DNA of 64,000 bases from Strobilurus pachycystidiatus (Eukaryota > Basidiomycota > Agaricomycetes > Agaricales > Physalacriaceae). Made by a program: the position numbers and the translations under genes. The stretch covers positions 310,001-374,000 of the forward strand of contig JAHLMK010000008.1 of assembly GCA_019915135.1 (NCBI GenBank), in the 5' to 3' direction. Positions 33,326 to 43,921 of this stretch are shown here, one piece after another. The stretch's first letter is position 1. Every line of letters starts with the position of its first letter. Below the pieces are notes generated by a model. The model was given only the letters and a program-made list of their open reading frames with translations. It was not told the DNA's origin and made no database searches.

Positions 33326-36100
33326 CTAGTACCTACTGTTGCTACGTCTGAGATACGACAATATCTTCGAGACGGACAGTTTACTCTGCCGCTTTTCCGA
33401 TGAATCCGAGAAGTGGCTGATTTGGCTGTCCGTGTTCTCGTTGCGAGGTGGAGGGACCTGGAAGCGCCGCGTCGAGCCGTTGTACGCCATGTAAGCGTTC
33501 AGGTCAGAGCGCAGGCTGTCTGCAACAGTTTCGTCGGAACGAATGGAGGAGTTGCGGTGGTGGGTGGTGCGCCCTTGAATCAGAGGCACCGATACTGACT
33601 GCCCAGGTGCATGGGAATCGGCGAAGGGGTTTGGAATCTCAGCGAAAGGATCTTGAATCTCATTGAGGACGCCCTGGGCCTGATGATCGTTATTGACCTG
33701 ATTCTGCAGCCGGGCAAGAGTCCCCCGCCTCTTGGCCCTCCGCCTCTTCCGCCTCCGGTAACAGACACAGAACACGACTGCGCCAATGATGAGGATCAAA
33801 AAAGAAAGAATCCCCGCCAGGCCTCCGATGGCTATTATTGGGAGCATGTTGGAGGCTTGCCTGTACAGATAGATCAAGGTGGTTAGATTGATGCGAGAAA
33901 GATGAAAGATAGTGATAAGGAAAGGGTAGAGAGAAAGAAAGAAAGAAAGGACCTACAGCATTCGATGAAAGGCTTCAAATTCGGAGTTGCTGATTTTAAT
34001 AGTCTGAGAGGCGGAGGGCGGAAAGCTACCACTGGGCGAAGCGGTAAATGGACCAATGGTGTCTGCAGTCGACAACGTCTGTTTTGCGTTTCTCGTCGCT
34101 GCAATTCTCGAGGAAGAGGAAAGACTGTCCGACGGTGGGACAAAGCCCGCAAGGGTACTAGATGTACTAGGATGCGCAGATGAGTTGGTAATCGTGGATA
34201 CCTTTGTGGGTAGCATCAAAATCCCTCGCGTCGAAGACGCATTCGAAGGTGGTTGAGTATCAGTCACTTTTACACGAGTCACGGCCGAAGGAAGTGGTGT
34301 GACCGTCGAGGACGGAACGACGCCATCTGAAGACTGTCGCGTAGATGTCTGTCCGCCTCTACCTCCACCTTCAATCGTGCGGGTACCGAAAGCGAGAGAA
34401 GGACTGTGACTGGGAACAATCGAAGTGAAAAACGAGGCCGTCGATGGCAAGACAATGGACGTGCTGGGAGGAGGATCTGATGATATCCTTGGTATCCCAG
34501 AAATTTCGAACACTGCTGAGCTCGATTCGAGGTGCGATGAAGCCTGGGGATGTGTAGGTGCCAGTGTTCTGAGGACGGATCCAGTCATGGAAGATGATGG
34601 TGCTCTATGGGAGGACTTTGCGGGCGGAGAAGTCTCGATCGTCGAAAATGCAGTGACCCCCTTTGACGGTCCTCGGGTAGGAGCGGTCACGTCTACTGTG
34701 GAAGCGGATGGTGAACGCGTTGGGACCACCAAAGTCGAAGACGTAACGACACCATGCGAAGGTCTTAGTGTAGACGTCCGTCTGTCTTCTCCTCCCCCAT
34801 TTCGTGTATCAGTGCTTGGCACATCAACAATGGAAGATGTGCGGCTAAAAATGTGGGATATCAAAACCGAAGACAAAGTCGTTGACGATGGGACATTAGA
34901 TGTAGCGGCAACAGGATCTGATGATGTCCTCGATGTCCCGAAAGATTCGGATACTGCTGAGGACGACGAGGCCGGTGGTCGAATATCGGTCACTTCCAAC
35001 GATGAGACGATCGACGAAGGCGTTGAGACCACGGAAGTAGAACTTGTCGGGGACGGCGCGGCACCATCTGAAGGTCGTAGCGTAAATGTCTGACTGCCTC
35101 GACCTCCACCGCCTAGATTGACAGATATCGAAACATCAACAATGGTCGCAGTGCCGCTGAAGATGTTCTGCGTCGTCGATGATAAAGCATTGGACTGGGA
35201 TGTGCTGGCAACGGGAAATGATGTAAGACCAGAAGATACAGATGCCGCATTGCTCGATGGTAGAGACGAAGGTCCTAGCGTAGATGTCGGACCGCCTCCT
35301 CCTCCGTCTCGAGTGCCAGAGCTTGGCACATCAACGATGGAAGATGTGCCGCTGAGGACATGTTGGGACATGACAGTGGAAGCTGAAACCGCTGCTGTTG
35401 GGACACTGGATGTAACGGCAACAAGATCTGATGTTGTCCTCGATATCCCGGAAGACTCGAATACTGCTGAGGACGACAAGGCGAGTTGTCGACTATCGCT
35501 CACTTTCGGCGATGAGGCGGATGGCGAAGGCGTTGAAACCAGGGAAGTAGAACTTGTCGAGGACGGCGCGGCATCATCCGAAGGCCGTAGCGTAATTGTC
35601 TGACTGCCTACGCTTCCGCCGCCTAAATTGACAGATACTGAAACATCAACAATGGTCGCGGAGCCACTGAAGATAATCTGCGTCGTCGGTGATATAACAC
35701 TGGAATGGGACGTGCTGGCAACGGGAAGTGATGATATCCCAGTAGATGCGGGTACCGTCGTGCTCGATATTGGAAGGGACGTTGTCGAGGGAGCTGAGAA
35801 GAAGTTCGTAGAGGATCTTACAGGAAAGGAGGGGGTCAAGAGAGGAACGAAAGACGAGACTGAAGTTGGTATGAGGGATGCGGAAAGCGAGGGATTAAAT
35901 GACGGCTCTGATAGGATAGTCGACGATGTGGAAGGGGTATGAGAGGAAAAGTTTGGCAAGGCCAGAGTCGTAGACAGATCTGCAGTTGCAGAAGAGAAGG
36001 GGACGCTGGGCGAGGGTATGGGTATGGGTGCCATTAATGACAGTCGGTAGAAACCATCAAGGTGCTTTGAAGTGGACAAGTCTGCGAAGAGGTAAGGCAT
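33326..36100 (-). CDS. mucin-like Ser/Thr-rich type I membrane protein with internal duplication
   Basis: Function not recognised. The layout is that of fungal cell-wall stress sensors or mucins. A very long extracellular region of about 700 residues is mostly Ser, Thr, Pro and Val. It contains a long internal duplication (about 35610-35490 against 35150-35040) with matching blocks SATIVDVSVSVNLGGG and TATIVDVSISVNLGGG, followed by SQTxTLRPSD. Related units with SSIVDVP and GGGxxxxTSTLxPS occur further on. An intron of about 85 bp containing GAAA repeats (donor near 33955) joins FEAFHRML to QASNMLPIIAIGGLAGI. One membrane span follows (ILSFLILIIGAVVFCVCY), then RRRKRRRAKRR and a cytoplasmic tail of about 140 residues. 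The Met at 36100 gives no signal peptide. An upstream segment at 36209-36130 encodes VLVASLLFFLNLFAVLP and is a likely first exon, so the 5' end is provisional. Confidence 0.72.
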
Positions 36101-36976
36101 GTGGTTGGTTTGCCATGGCCGAAACTCACAAAGGAAGGACTGCGAAAAGGTTTAGGAAGAACAGAAGGGAAGCGACAAGCACCTGGCCGTCGTGGTCTGA
36201 AGACTGCAGCATACATAGGGTTTTGTAACTATTGTTTGATGGTGTTCTGGTGGATCTAGAGACCATCAGGCGGAAGATACGACCAAGCCATTGCATCTAA
36301 CACGGGATGATGAAAGAGCGGAGAAGTCAACTGGCGCAGGAATCATCAGTCGGTAAAACTGATGTCGGGCAACGTCCCCGTACATGAAAGTACGCGTACC
36401 GTACTGTTTCCGGAGAGGCTTCGACAAAGATTGGAGCGGGAACGTACGACATAGGCGGTCATCACCTTAATGAAAATTGATCCTGGTCGATCATGAAGGG
36501 ACACTCGGCGAGGATGACCGGATGACAGACAGCCTTCGACAACCGACTAGTTTCCAGATTGCCAGTAGTACGCCGCAGAGGCCACTGTCACGGTCGTGTG
36601 CATCCGAGTTATGATCACATTGGACCGCGGGCGGACGGCTTGTTCGTTACGGGACAAGAAAGCCGGGTATGGCAGGTTCTGGCAGGCTCTGGTAAATCAG
36701 GAATTGAGTGAGAGGCCTAGAGTTTGGACGGCGATAGGATCAGGTTGCCCAGGCGACATACACAGTCGACATCTGTGCGACATGACAGTCGAAGTCGAAG
36801 GCGCGCCTGCCGAATGCAGACGAGCCAAGCCCGATTGGGACGACAGCCACGCGACACCGAACCGTATGTCTCCTGCCCGTCACTTTACCTCCTTATGGTG
36901 CGTGCTTTCTAGGCTCAGAAGCGGGCTGTCAATTTCTCTCTTATCCTCTCACCATCACCATCAACGACGCCCGGCA
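36101..36976. other. divergent intergenic region
   Basis: Shared upstream region of the mucin-like gene (-) and the G-alpha gene (+). It probably includes the signal-peptide exon of the mucin-like gene at 36130-36209 (- strand). Open frames on the + strand here lack family motifs. Confidence 0.45.
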
Positions 36977-39419
36977 ATGGCAAAACATAGGAACGACGTC
37001 CAGGCCCGCCGCCGCTCGCTGTCCGACCCTCTCGCCGCCGCCCTCCTCCCGCCCCTCAACGAGTCGCCCGCCGACCGCGAGCTGCGCCTCAAGAAGGAGT
37101 CCGAGGCCAAGCAGGTCAGCGACCGCATCGACGAGCTCATCAGGCAGGAGCGCATCCATCGCAAGAAGACGCGAGCCGAGGTCAACGTCCTGCTGCTGGG
37201 CCAGTCCGAGTCGGGCAAGAGCACGACGCTCAAACGTGAGTTCTCGATACTGCCGGGGTTTGGTGCAGGCTTCGTCGCTGTCTGTCCTGACGCGCTTGGC
37301 GGCACGGCGCGCGTGAGTGTCCATCCTGCTATGGTCCGGTGCTCGTCTCATATCTGTGCAGCACCTGGACTGTCGCGCCTCGGACAGCGGAGATTGATCT
37401 TAACCAGGCAGTGTGCGTGCTCATATGGCATCCCCAGATCCGTCGCTGATTTCTGCATGCAGACACACGACGCCCTGCATCGAACCTTCCTCGGACCGTT
37501 TACTGACCGAACAACGCAGAATTCCAGCTACTCCATACTCCCGCTGCCTTCCATGCAGAACGCATCGCCTGGCGAGCCGTCATATACCTCAATCTCGTCC
37601 GTTCCGTGAGAAGGTACGTCTTCGCTGGCGTCTGCCCCCGGCTCGCCCTCAACCTTGTCAGAATACTCGACGCTCTGTCCCCGGAATGCGACGTTGTTGA
37701 CGACCACGAGGACACCGACTCACTCGAGACGGCTTCGGTCATCATATCGTCTAACGGGCGCCCTCCATCAGCGATATCAGGGACCAAAGTCCCCAATTAC
37801 GAGAACTATCGGGCCCGTTTGGAGCCTCTTGTCGAGCTTGAGGAACGCTTAATTCGCCTTCTCTCAGCACCCGACGAAGACGAGGCTACCCATCTAGGTT
37901 GGGACACAAGCTACCAGAGTGGGAAACACACAAACTTCCCCACCGGCGCGAATGGGCGACCTGCACCCACCATCGACATTCCCCAGGTTCCACAGTCACA
38001 TTCATCCCCGGTCTCGCCTGTCACCGGCGTCAGCCCTTCGCCAGGCGGAAGACCAACGAGAGAAGTGGTCGTCCACACATCCACTAACTGGAAAAAGGCT
38101 TTCGCTCTTGGTGGAAAGTCGAAAAGTCCGAAAAGTGCGCATTCCGGGGAGATTGAGGGGTGGTGGGAAGACCCCGACGACCCCGTTCACGCTTTGAACG
38201 CCTGCGCGCCTGCGATGCTGGAGCTGTGGAAGGACACGAACGTGCGACAGCGTCTACAAGAAAAACGTCTACGGCTCGAGGAGAGTAGTGGATTGTTCGT
38301 CGTCTTTCTCGGTTCTTCTTTGAGCTTCGACTAATCATTACTGCTAGTTACCTGAACGAGATTCCACGGATAACCGCTAAGAAATATATACCGACCGATG
38401 GTACGTGGTCACTTGAGTACCCATCTCCAACTAATCAACACGATGACATCGCAGCGGATGTTCTGAAAGCCCGACTGAAAACTGTGGGGGTCGTTGAGCA
38501 CACTTTCCTGATACAGTCTGGCAGCAACCGTGGCGTCGAGTGGCGGATCTACGATGTGGGCGGAGCACGCAATCAACGTCAAGCATGGGCACCCTACTTT
38601 GAGGATGGTGAGTACGGTTCTGATGTGATCCTCGGAAGGATCTGACATATCCTCCCTGCAGTAAACGCGATAATTTTTCTTGCGCCAATCTCGGCGTTCG
38701 ACCAAGTGTTGACAGAGGTAATGCACGAGTTCGGTGAGAAGTCGGTTGTCGCTTAACGATATCACAGGACCCCCGTGTGAACCGACTGGAGGACTCGCTT
38801 CTTCTGTGGCAGTCGGTCACATCGAACAAGCTCCTGGCCAAGGTCAACATTGTTCTGTTCTTGAACAAATGTGACCTTTTACAGGTACGTTTTGAGACTC
38901 CTTGGGACTCCGGTCTCCGGGTCGTCATTCAATCAGAGATGCGATGTGTACTTATTGCATCTATCTGTCCGTAGTCCAAACTCGATGCAGGTGTCAGGCT
39001 GAACCAGCATATGACTTCGTATGGAGACAGACCGAACGACTATGATTCTGTGTCAAAGTGTCAGTCTTGCCTGTCTGCTTGTGCTTCGAACCTCATGGAT
39101 GCTCACCTTGTCCATACACTCATAGACTTCCGGAACAAATTTGGCGCTATACATCATTCAGCGACGCCCAATAAAGAGCGGGAGCTTTATAGTGCGTTCA
39201 ATCGTTTGATCCCACCTGTCGACGTTCGCTGATGTGAGATCTCTACGCCTATGCAGTTCACTTCACGGCTGTAACAGATACGGGTCGGACGGCCACCATC
39301 ATAGCTTCCGGTACGTCTCGCGCTTAGATATTCTTCCCCAGATGCATGAAGACTGAGGTCGACCGGCAGTTAGGGACATCATCATCAAGGGAAATCTCAG
39401 GAACCTTAAGCTCGTTTAA
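36977..39419 (+). CDS. divergent heterotrimeric G-protein alpha-like subunit
   Basis: G-alpha fold with GTPase motifs spread over several exons. G1 P-loop: VLLLGQSESGKSTTLK. Helical-domain start: QFQLLHTPAAFHAERIAWRA and VIYLNLVRSVRR. Switch I: ADVLKARLKTVGVVEHTF, keeping Arg and Thr. G3/switch II: YDVGGARNQRQAW. G4: LFLNKCDLL. G5: HFTAVTDTGRT. C-terminus: VRDIIIKGNLRNLKLV. It differs from canonical G-alpha in four ways. There is no N-terminal Gly-2 or Cys for lipidation (starts MAKHRNDVQ). The catalytic Gln of DVGGQ is Ala. A long Pro/Ser-rich insertion of more than 120 residues sits in the helical domain (ISGTKVPNYENYRA to the GGKSKSPKSAHSGE region). There is no Cys near the C-terminus. Agaricomycetes carry many such extra G-alpha genes. 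The first intron is long (about 285 bp) and its boundaries are less certain. Confidence 0.85.
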
Positions 39420-39874
39420 TGGATCGTGGTCTGTGGATCGTTTACGACCGCCGATATCGCTTGGATCTTGGACTATTATCGCCATCGCTCTACCCTTTCC
39501 TTTTACCCTTATGCATTTGCATTTATCGTCGTTGCTTTCCTTTCTCCTTACTCTTCTTCGGGCCGGATCTCTGTGCTTTTATAAGTGTGTACGATTGTGT
39601 CTTTGACTGCTTCACGTTCTCTGTCGTTAAACCGAGTTCCCTGTGCTTTTACATCGTCATGTCCCTGCATACACTATAATGATTACCCCATCTACGCATA
39701 CACTACCTAATGATATTACTTTGTACATGTAGTCTACAAATCCTGATTCGCTGCTTGTCCTTGCCTTCTTGGTGCCGTATATATGTGAGAACGGCCAAAT
39801 GAGGACAAATGAAAAACAAATTGTAGAGCTGACAGTACTCCAATCTCTGGCAGGGTGCATTGCATCGGGCAGGT
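39420..39874. other. intergenic, convergent 3' ends
   Basis: About 455 bp of T-rich sequence after the G-alpha stop. Nothing recognised. Confidence 0.4.
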
Positions 39875-40746
39875 TTAGTCTACTTTCCGTTTTGAAGAAT
39901 CGTATAGGCCACCGTCACTCTCGTAAGTGTCGCCTTCCCCACTGGCCGGCGGAGGAGACGGGGAATTCATTCCTGTGATACCGAGTGTGTTGGCTGCTGC
40001 TGCACACGCATCCGATACCCAGGTGGCGGATGCGAGAAAGAGGCGTATGAAAGGTACTAGAGGCGGAACGACTAAGGACATAAGGTCCTAGAGGCGAATG
40101 TCAGTGCTTTCAGAACCATGGCACGGGCCCAAATTACATACATCGGGGTGGTAAAAGTCTTCCTGGAAGGCAATATAGTGCAGCCCCTCGACTTCTCTAA
40201 GCGTCAAGCGCACGATGAGCCTTGACGGGATGGGGAAGCCTCGATCAAAACGCACGCGACGGCTGAACGATGGAACGTTGACGAACCGTGAAGGGGCGGG
40301 CTTGAGCGGGGACAGACGGATGTGGAAAGTTTGTACGGCCTCGACGATCAGGATACCCTGAGCCTTATCGTACACTGGACGAGTTCGGCAAGGTGGGAGG
40401 AGAAGAGGTCCCTTAAGCGGACGGTTCTTAGAAAGGGATCCCGAAGGAACATACCGACACTCTTAACTTCAGCCTCGAGTTTTGGGGACATAACACGGTA
40501 CCACCTAACGTCAGGAATCAGGACTAGCGGACCAAGACTTACGCTTTGGGGATGAGATCTGACTTACCGGTAAATGCCTAGAAGGCGTTCCCTTGAACCT
40601 GGCGCGGAAGCTACTGCACAGACAGGATGTCGAAATCCGGCGTCTTCGGTGAAATAGCGGTGAATGGCGTTGGTTTGCACCTCAAAGGAGGCCGCCATTG
40701 TAAAATCATTGAAAGCGGCGATGATTTCGCGAGCGGGGTCCTGCAT
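39875..40746 (-). CDS. SigF-like NTF2-fold domain protein
   Basis: Small protein with the NTF2-like/SnoaL-like fold found in a conserved fungal family of unknown role. The name reflects similarity to the NTF2-like part of SigF-type proteins; no reaction is established. Exons join as MQDPAREIIAAFNDFTMAAS through RLLGIYR, then WYRVMSPKLEAEVKSV, then VYDKAQGILIVEAVQTFHIR to FQEDFYHPD. A last exon follows (DLMSLVVPPLVPFIRLFLAS), which looks like a membrane-associating hydrophobic segment, with a polar tail ending SSKRKVD. All three introns have GT-AG ends, and the exon joins keep the frame. The start ATG at 40746 begins the conserved domain directly. Confidence 0.8.
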
Positions 40747-41674
40747 GTTGCTGGCGGGAGGTCAAAACGTGTGTCGAACTCTTTGTAACCAAGGAAATTC
40801 AAAGATGGCGGGGTCAGCAGTGACATCATCAAGGGAAGATGTTGAGTTGCCGTACTGTATTGCCGGTGGTCCAGTCCATTCGAGTCCATTGTGGCGTTAT
40901 CATTCTTCCAGTGGTCTTCCACCCTACGTTTCAAACTCATTTGGGAGCACTGGAGAATGCTCACTGGTATTGTCAAAGAACTCAGCCGAACAAAAAATGT
41001 CCTGCGTTTGTCTGTACGCGCAGAAGTTCTGAGTCAACAGCCGCGGTCGCAGATGGGAACAAATTTTAGATACAGGTACTCTACATACTCGACCTCGACT
41101 GTTGTTAAGTACTGACGGGCTTGGGCGAACTGCTAAGACGTTGCAGAGATTCATATTCGATCTGGATTGAGTTCACTGACTCCGTACGTATCTGTAGGCT
41201 GTAGGATATTTGATTGTCGCGACGACGGGCGCGTCCCAGGCGCAACACGTCCAGAGCATCGGAGACGCGGCCCGGACCCCGATGCCGTCCAATCAAGACC
41301 AACGCCACTTGAACTTGATCCATCACCGTGACCTGCATGTGCCGACCTGAATCTGATGATTCAATTCCATCTTTCAGAGGAATCGTCAAGAGGATGAAGA
41401 TGTATGTATTCGTCTCGCCTTCTCCGCGCGAATATCTTGATCTGTACAGCCCGCCGCCCCGTTCTCATGCTTCCATCTATCTGCCATTGTTGGTATCGCC
41501 GTCGAGATAGGCAACTAACTGTCAACGGACAACGACTGGGAAACTTCCATGAGACATTGCATTCTTGGAGGCAAGTGAGCTGTCTTCTCCAGGCTCATGA
41601 TCAACGGGAAAAACGGACTGATATCGGTTACCAACTACTCCAGATGGCATCCATTGAGACGCGGAATACTAGCG
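40747..41674. other. divergent intergenic region
   Basis: About 930 bp between the SigF-like gene (-) and a membrane-protein gene (+). Several short frames occur, but none has an ATG in good context and a recognisable motif. Confidence 0.4.
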
Positions 41675-43640
41675 ATGCTACCGCTCATTTTGCTTGAGCT
41701 GCCATCTAGGCTGCTCCTTCCTTATATCTCGCCCGCCCCAGAGGCGATCGCGACGCGTCTGCCCCCTACTGGTCTGCTCTTGATTGTTCAACTGGCGATT
41801 CCTCGACGTGGCCAAAGCAACTGTCTCTACTGTCCGCTGGCGGCTCCTCTCATCATTTGCCTGTCATACTCAAGCTACAGGTATGTATACATTCTGACTG
41901 ACATTCCGCGACTCATGGTCTACACAGCAGAGTGATGTCTTCTACACCTCCTACCTCCTTCCGCGGCGCGTGGACCAGTCAAGCTCGAAACCTTACTTCA
42001 CGGGGAATTCGTCAATCCCTCGACAACATAATTCACCACTTTGTCCCCAATGATCATGGTGGCCCTTCCGGGGGCGGTTCGGGCGGAGGGCATAATGATC
42101 ACAAAGGTTTTGGAGGGATTCCATTTCCCGGAGATCACGACGACGGCGGCGGTCACAATGGCCACACTGGCCATGGTCATAATCAGCAGCCTGACAACGA
42201 CGATGGCGACGAACATGGAGGGGATGGGAACGGCGACGGTGATGGTACCGACAATGGCAGTGATGTGAAGAGCACTTTCGCTAATTCCAAAAGCGCTGGT
42301 ACTTCTACTACATCTACCACGGGTTCGCAGGGAAATGCTGGTGGGAATGTTGGGATTCCGGGACAGACTGAACCTACAGCTACGCCAGAAAATACTTCGA
42401 CGCACAATCAACAGCCTACTGTGAACGATGGAGCGAAGACATCCCCAGACCCCCTTACGACCAGCGCGACTGCGTCGGTAACTGCTATTGCAAGCCCACC
42501 CACTTCCTCGAGCAAACCGGAGACCTCGGAAGGCGCGTCGACTCTAGAGGCGATTACAGGTTTAACGAGGGGTTTTTCATTGCCTTCGTCGCAGTATGTC
42601 AAATCTTCGTTCATTCGTTTGCTTTCATCTTGATTATACGTAGCCTGGAGTCTATCACAGCGCCCACTGACATCGCAACTACGGCAACCCCCACCGTATC
42701 TCAGGTTGAGCAAAAGGAAATCACGAAATCGTTGCCAACACATCTTGGTACAATACCAAACAGTCAAGCCTCCTCAACGGCGACGGCGTAAGTCAGGCCC
42801 CTTGCTCAAGTAGATTGAGCTGAGGTGATACTTGCTCCCCACAGCACTGCGAGCGAGACACACACCGTCAACATAGCTGTCATTGTTAGCAGCATCATTG
42901 GAGGAATCGCTGTCTTGACTTCCTGCCTTTTTCTCTATCTCTGTCATCGTCGACGGCAAAGACGTCGTCTCAAGGACGGAGAAAGCGTCACTGAAAAGCC
43001 ACATCGACGACATGGTCCACCAAGCATGCTGAACCTCGCATCGCGACCCCACTCAATGATGAGCATCCCGAATCCGTTCCCTGAATTTGCAGACTCCCCA
43101 GCGTCTTCCCGATCGTGGATGATACCATGGTCTTCCTCCCCTTCTGCCGAAACCCATTTCTTCCAGCCCACACCTGGACCTGGAAACGCCGATCCAACAA
43201 GTGCCCACTCGAGTTTCTGTTCGACGACCGACTTACATGCGCTGACATTCCCAGCGAGCACGCGCATAAGCATTGCCCCTTCCTTGGGAAGTCTATCGGA
43301 GCTTTCGCATCGAGAGTCTATGCCCCGGTATAGCAGCGTGTCGGCTACAAGCACGACATCAATGTTTTCTTTCCCTGCAGAGACTCTGTACCTCACAGGT
43401 GGGCGCAGGTCTCTAGAGGCTCTGAGAGAGTCTCCCCCATCCGCTACAACTGGTCAGTTTGATGTCGTACAGCTTCATGATGCCAGCGGTGCACAGGTGC
43501 GTGAACCTCTTTCTCACCGCTCGTTTATTGATTCAAACTGTGTTTGGGCAGAGTGGTGCGGCCATCTGACTTTCGGGGCACGAATCAAGATCTTTTTGCG
43601 ATTCACTCCTTTACTTGGACCAACGTTCCTTGCCCTGTGA
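41675..43640 (+). CDS. Gly/His/Asp-rich single-pass membrane protein
   Basis: Function not recognised. The N-terminus MLPLILLELPSRLLLPYISP can serve as a signal sequence. An intron near 41881-41928 joins SYSR to VMSSTPPTSFRGAWTSQ. The extracellular part begins with a region dense in Gly, His and Asp (about 42055-42260: HGGPSGGGSGGGHNDH, GHNGHTGHGHNQ, DGDEHGGDGNGDGDG), reminiscent of metal-binding low-complexity sequence. A Ser/Thr/Pro-rich stalk follows. Introns near 42594 and 42790 lead to TASETHTVNIAVIV, one membrane segment (VIVSSIIGGIAVLTSCLFLY), HRRRQRRRLKDGE and a Ser/Pro-rich cytoplasmic tail. A last intron (43496 to about 43550) would change the C-terminus and move the stop to 43568. 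The layout matches the mucin-like gene at 33326-36100, but the sequences differ. Confidence 0.68.
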
Positions 43641-43921
43641 TAATGCAATACACTCTCTTTCAGGACTGGTTTAGTACCTGCGATAGTAATTTACTCGTTT
43701 AAACTAGTATCCATATTGTACTTATACCCAACCTTACCGTTCATCTTGGTCGCCATTGAGGCAGACAACAATGGCGGCTTGGAACCACATACGTGTTCAA
43801 TCATCAATTCCTCGTCTCGAGGCGACTTAGACTGAGTACAAATCACACAGATTCATCAATTTGCGGCCAGTCAGTTACTGATATAAGTGTAGTTGAGTGC
43901 AATCTAAGTAGTATACACCTG

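Noticed and set aside
34425..35942. Long open frames on the + strand under the mucin-like gene
   Set aside because: Antisense shadows of repetitive Ser/Thr codons; they begin without conserved starts and lack exon signals.
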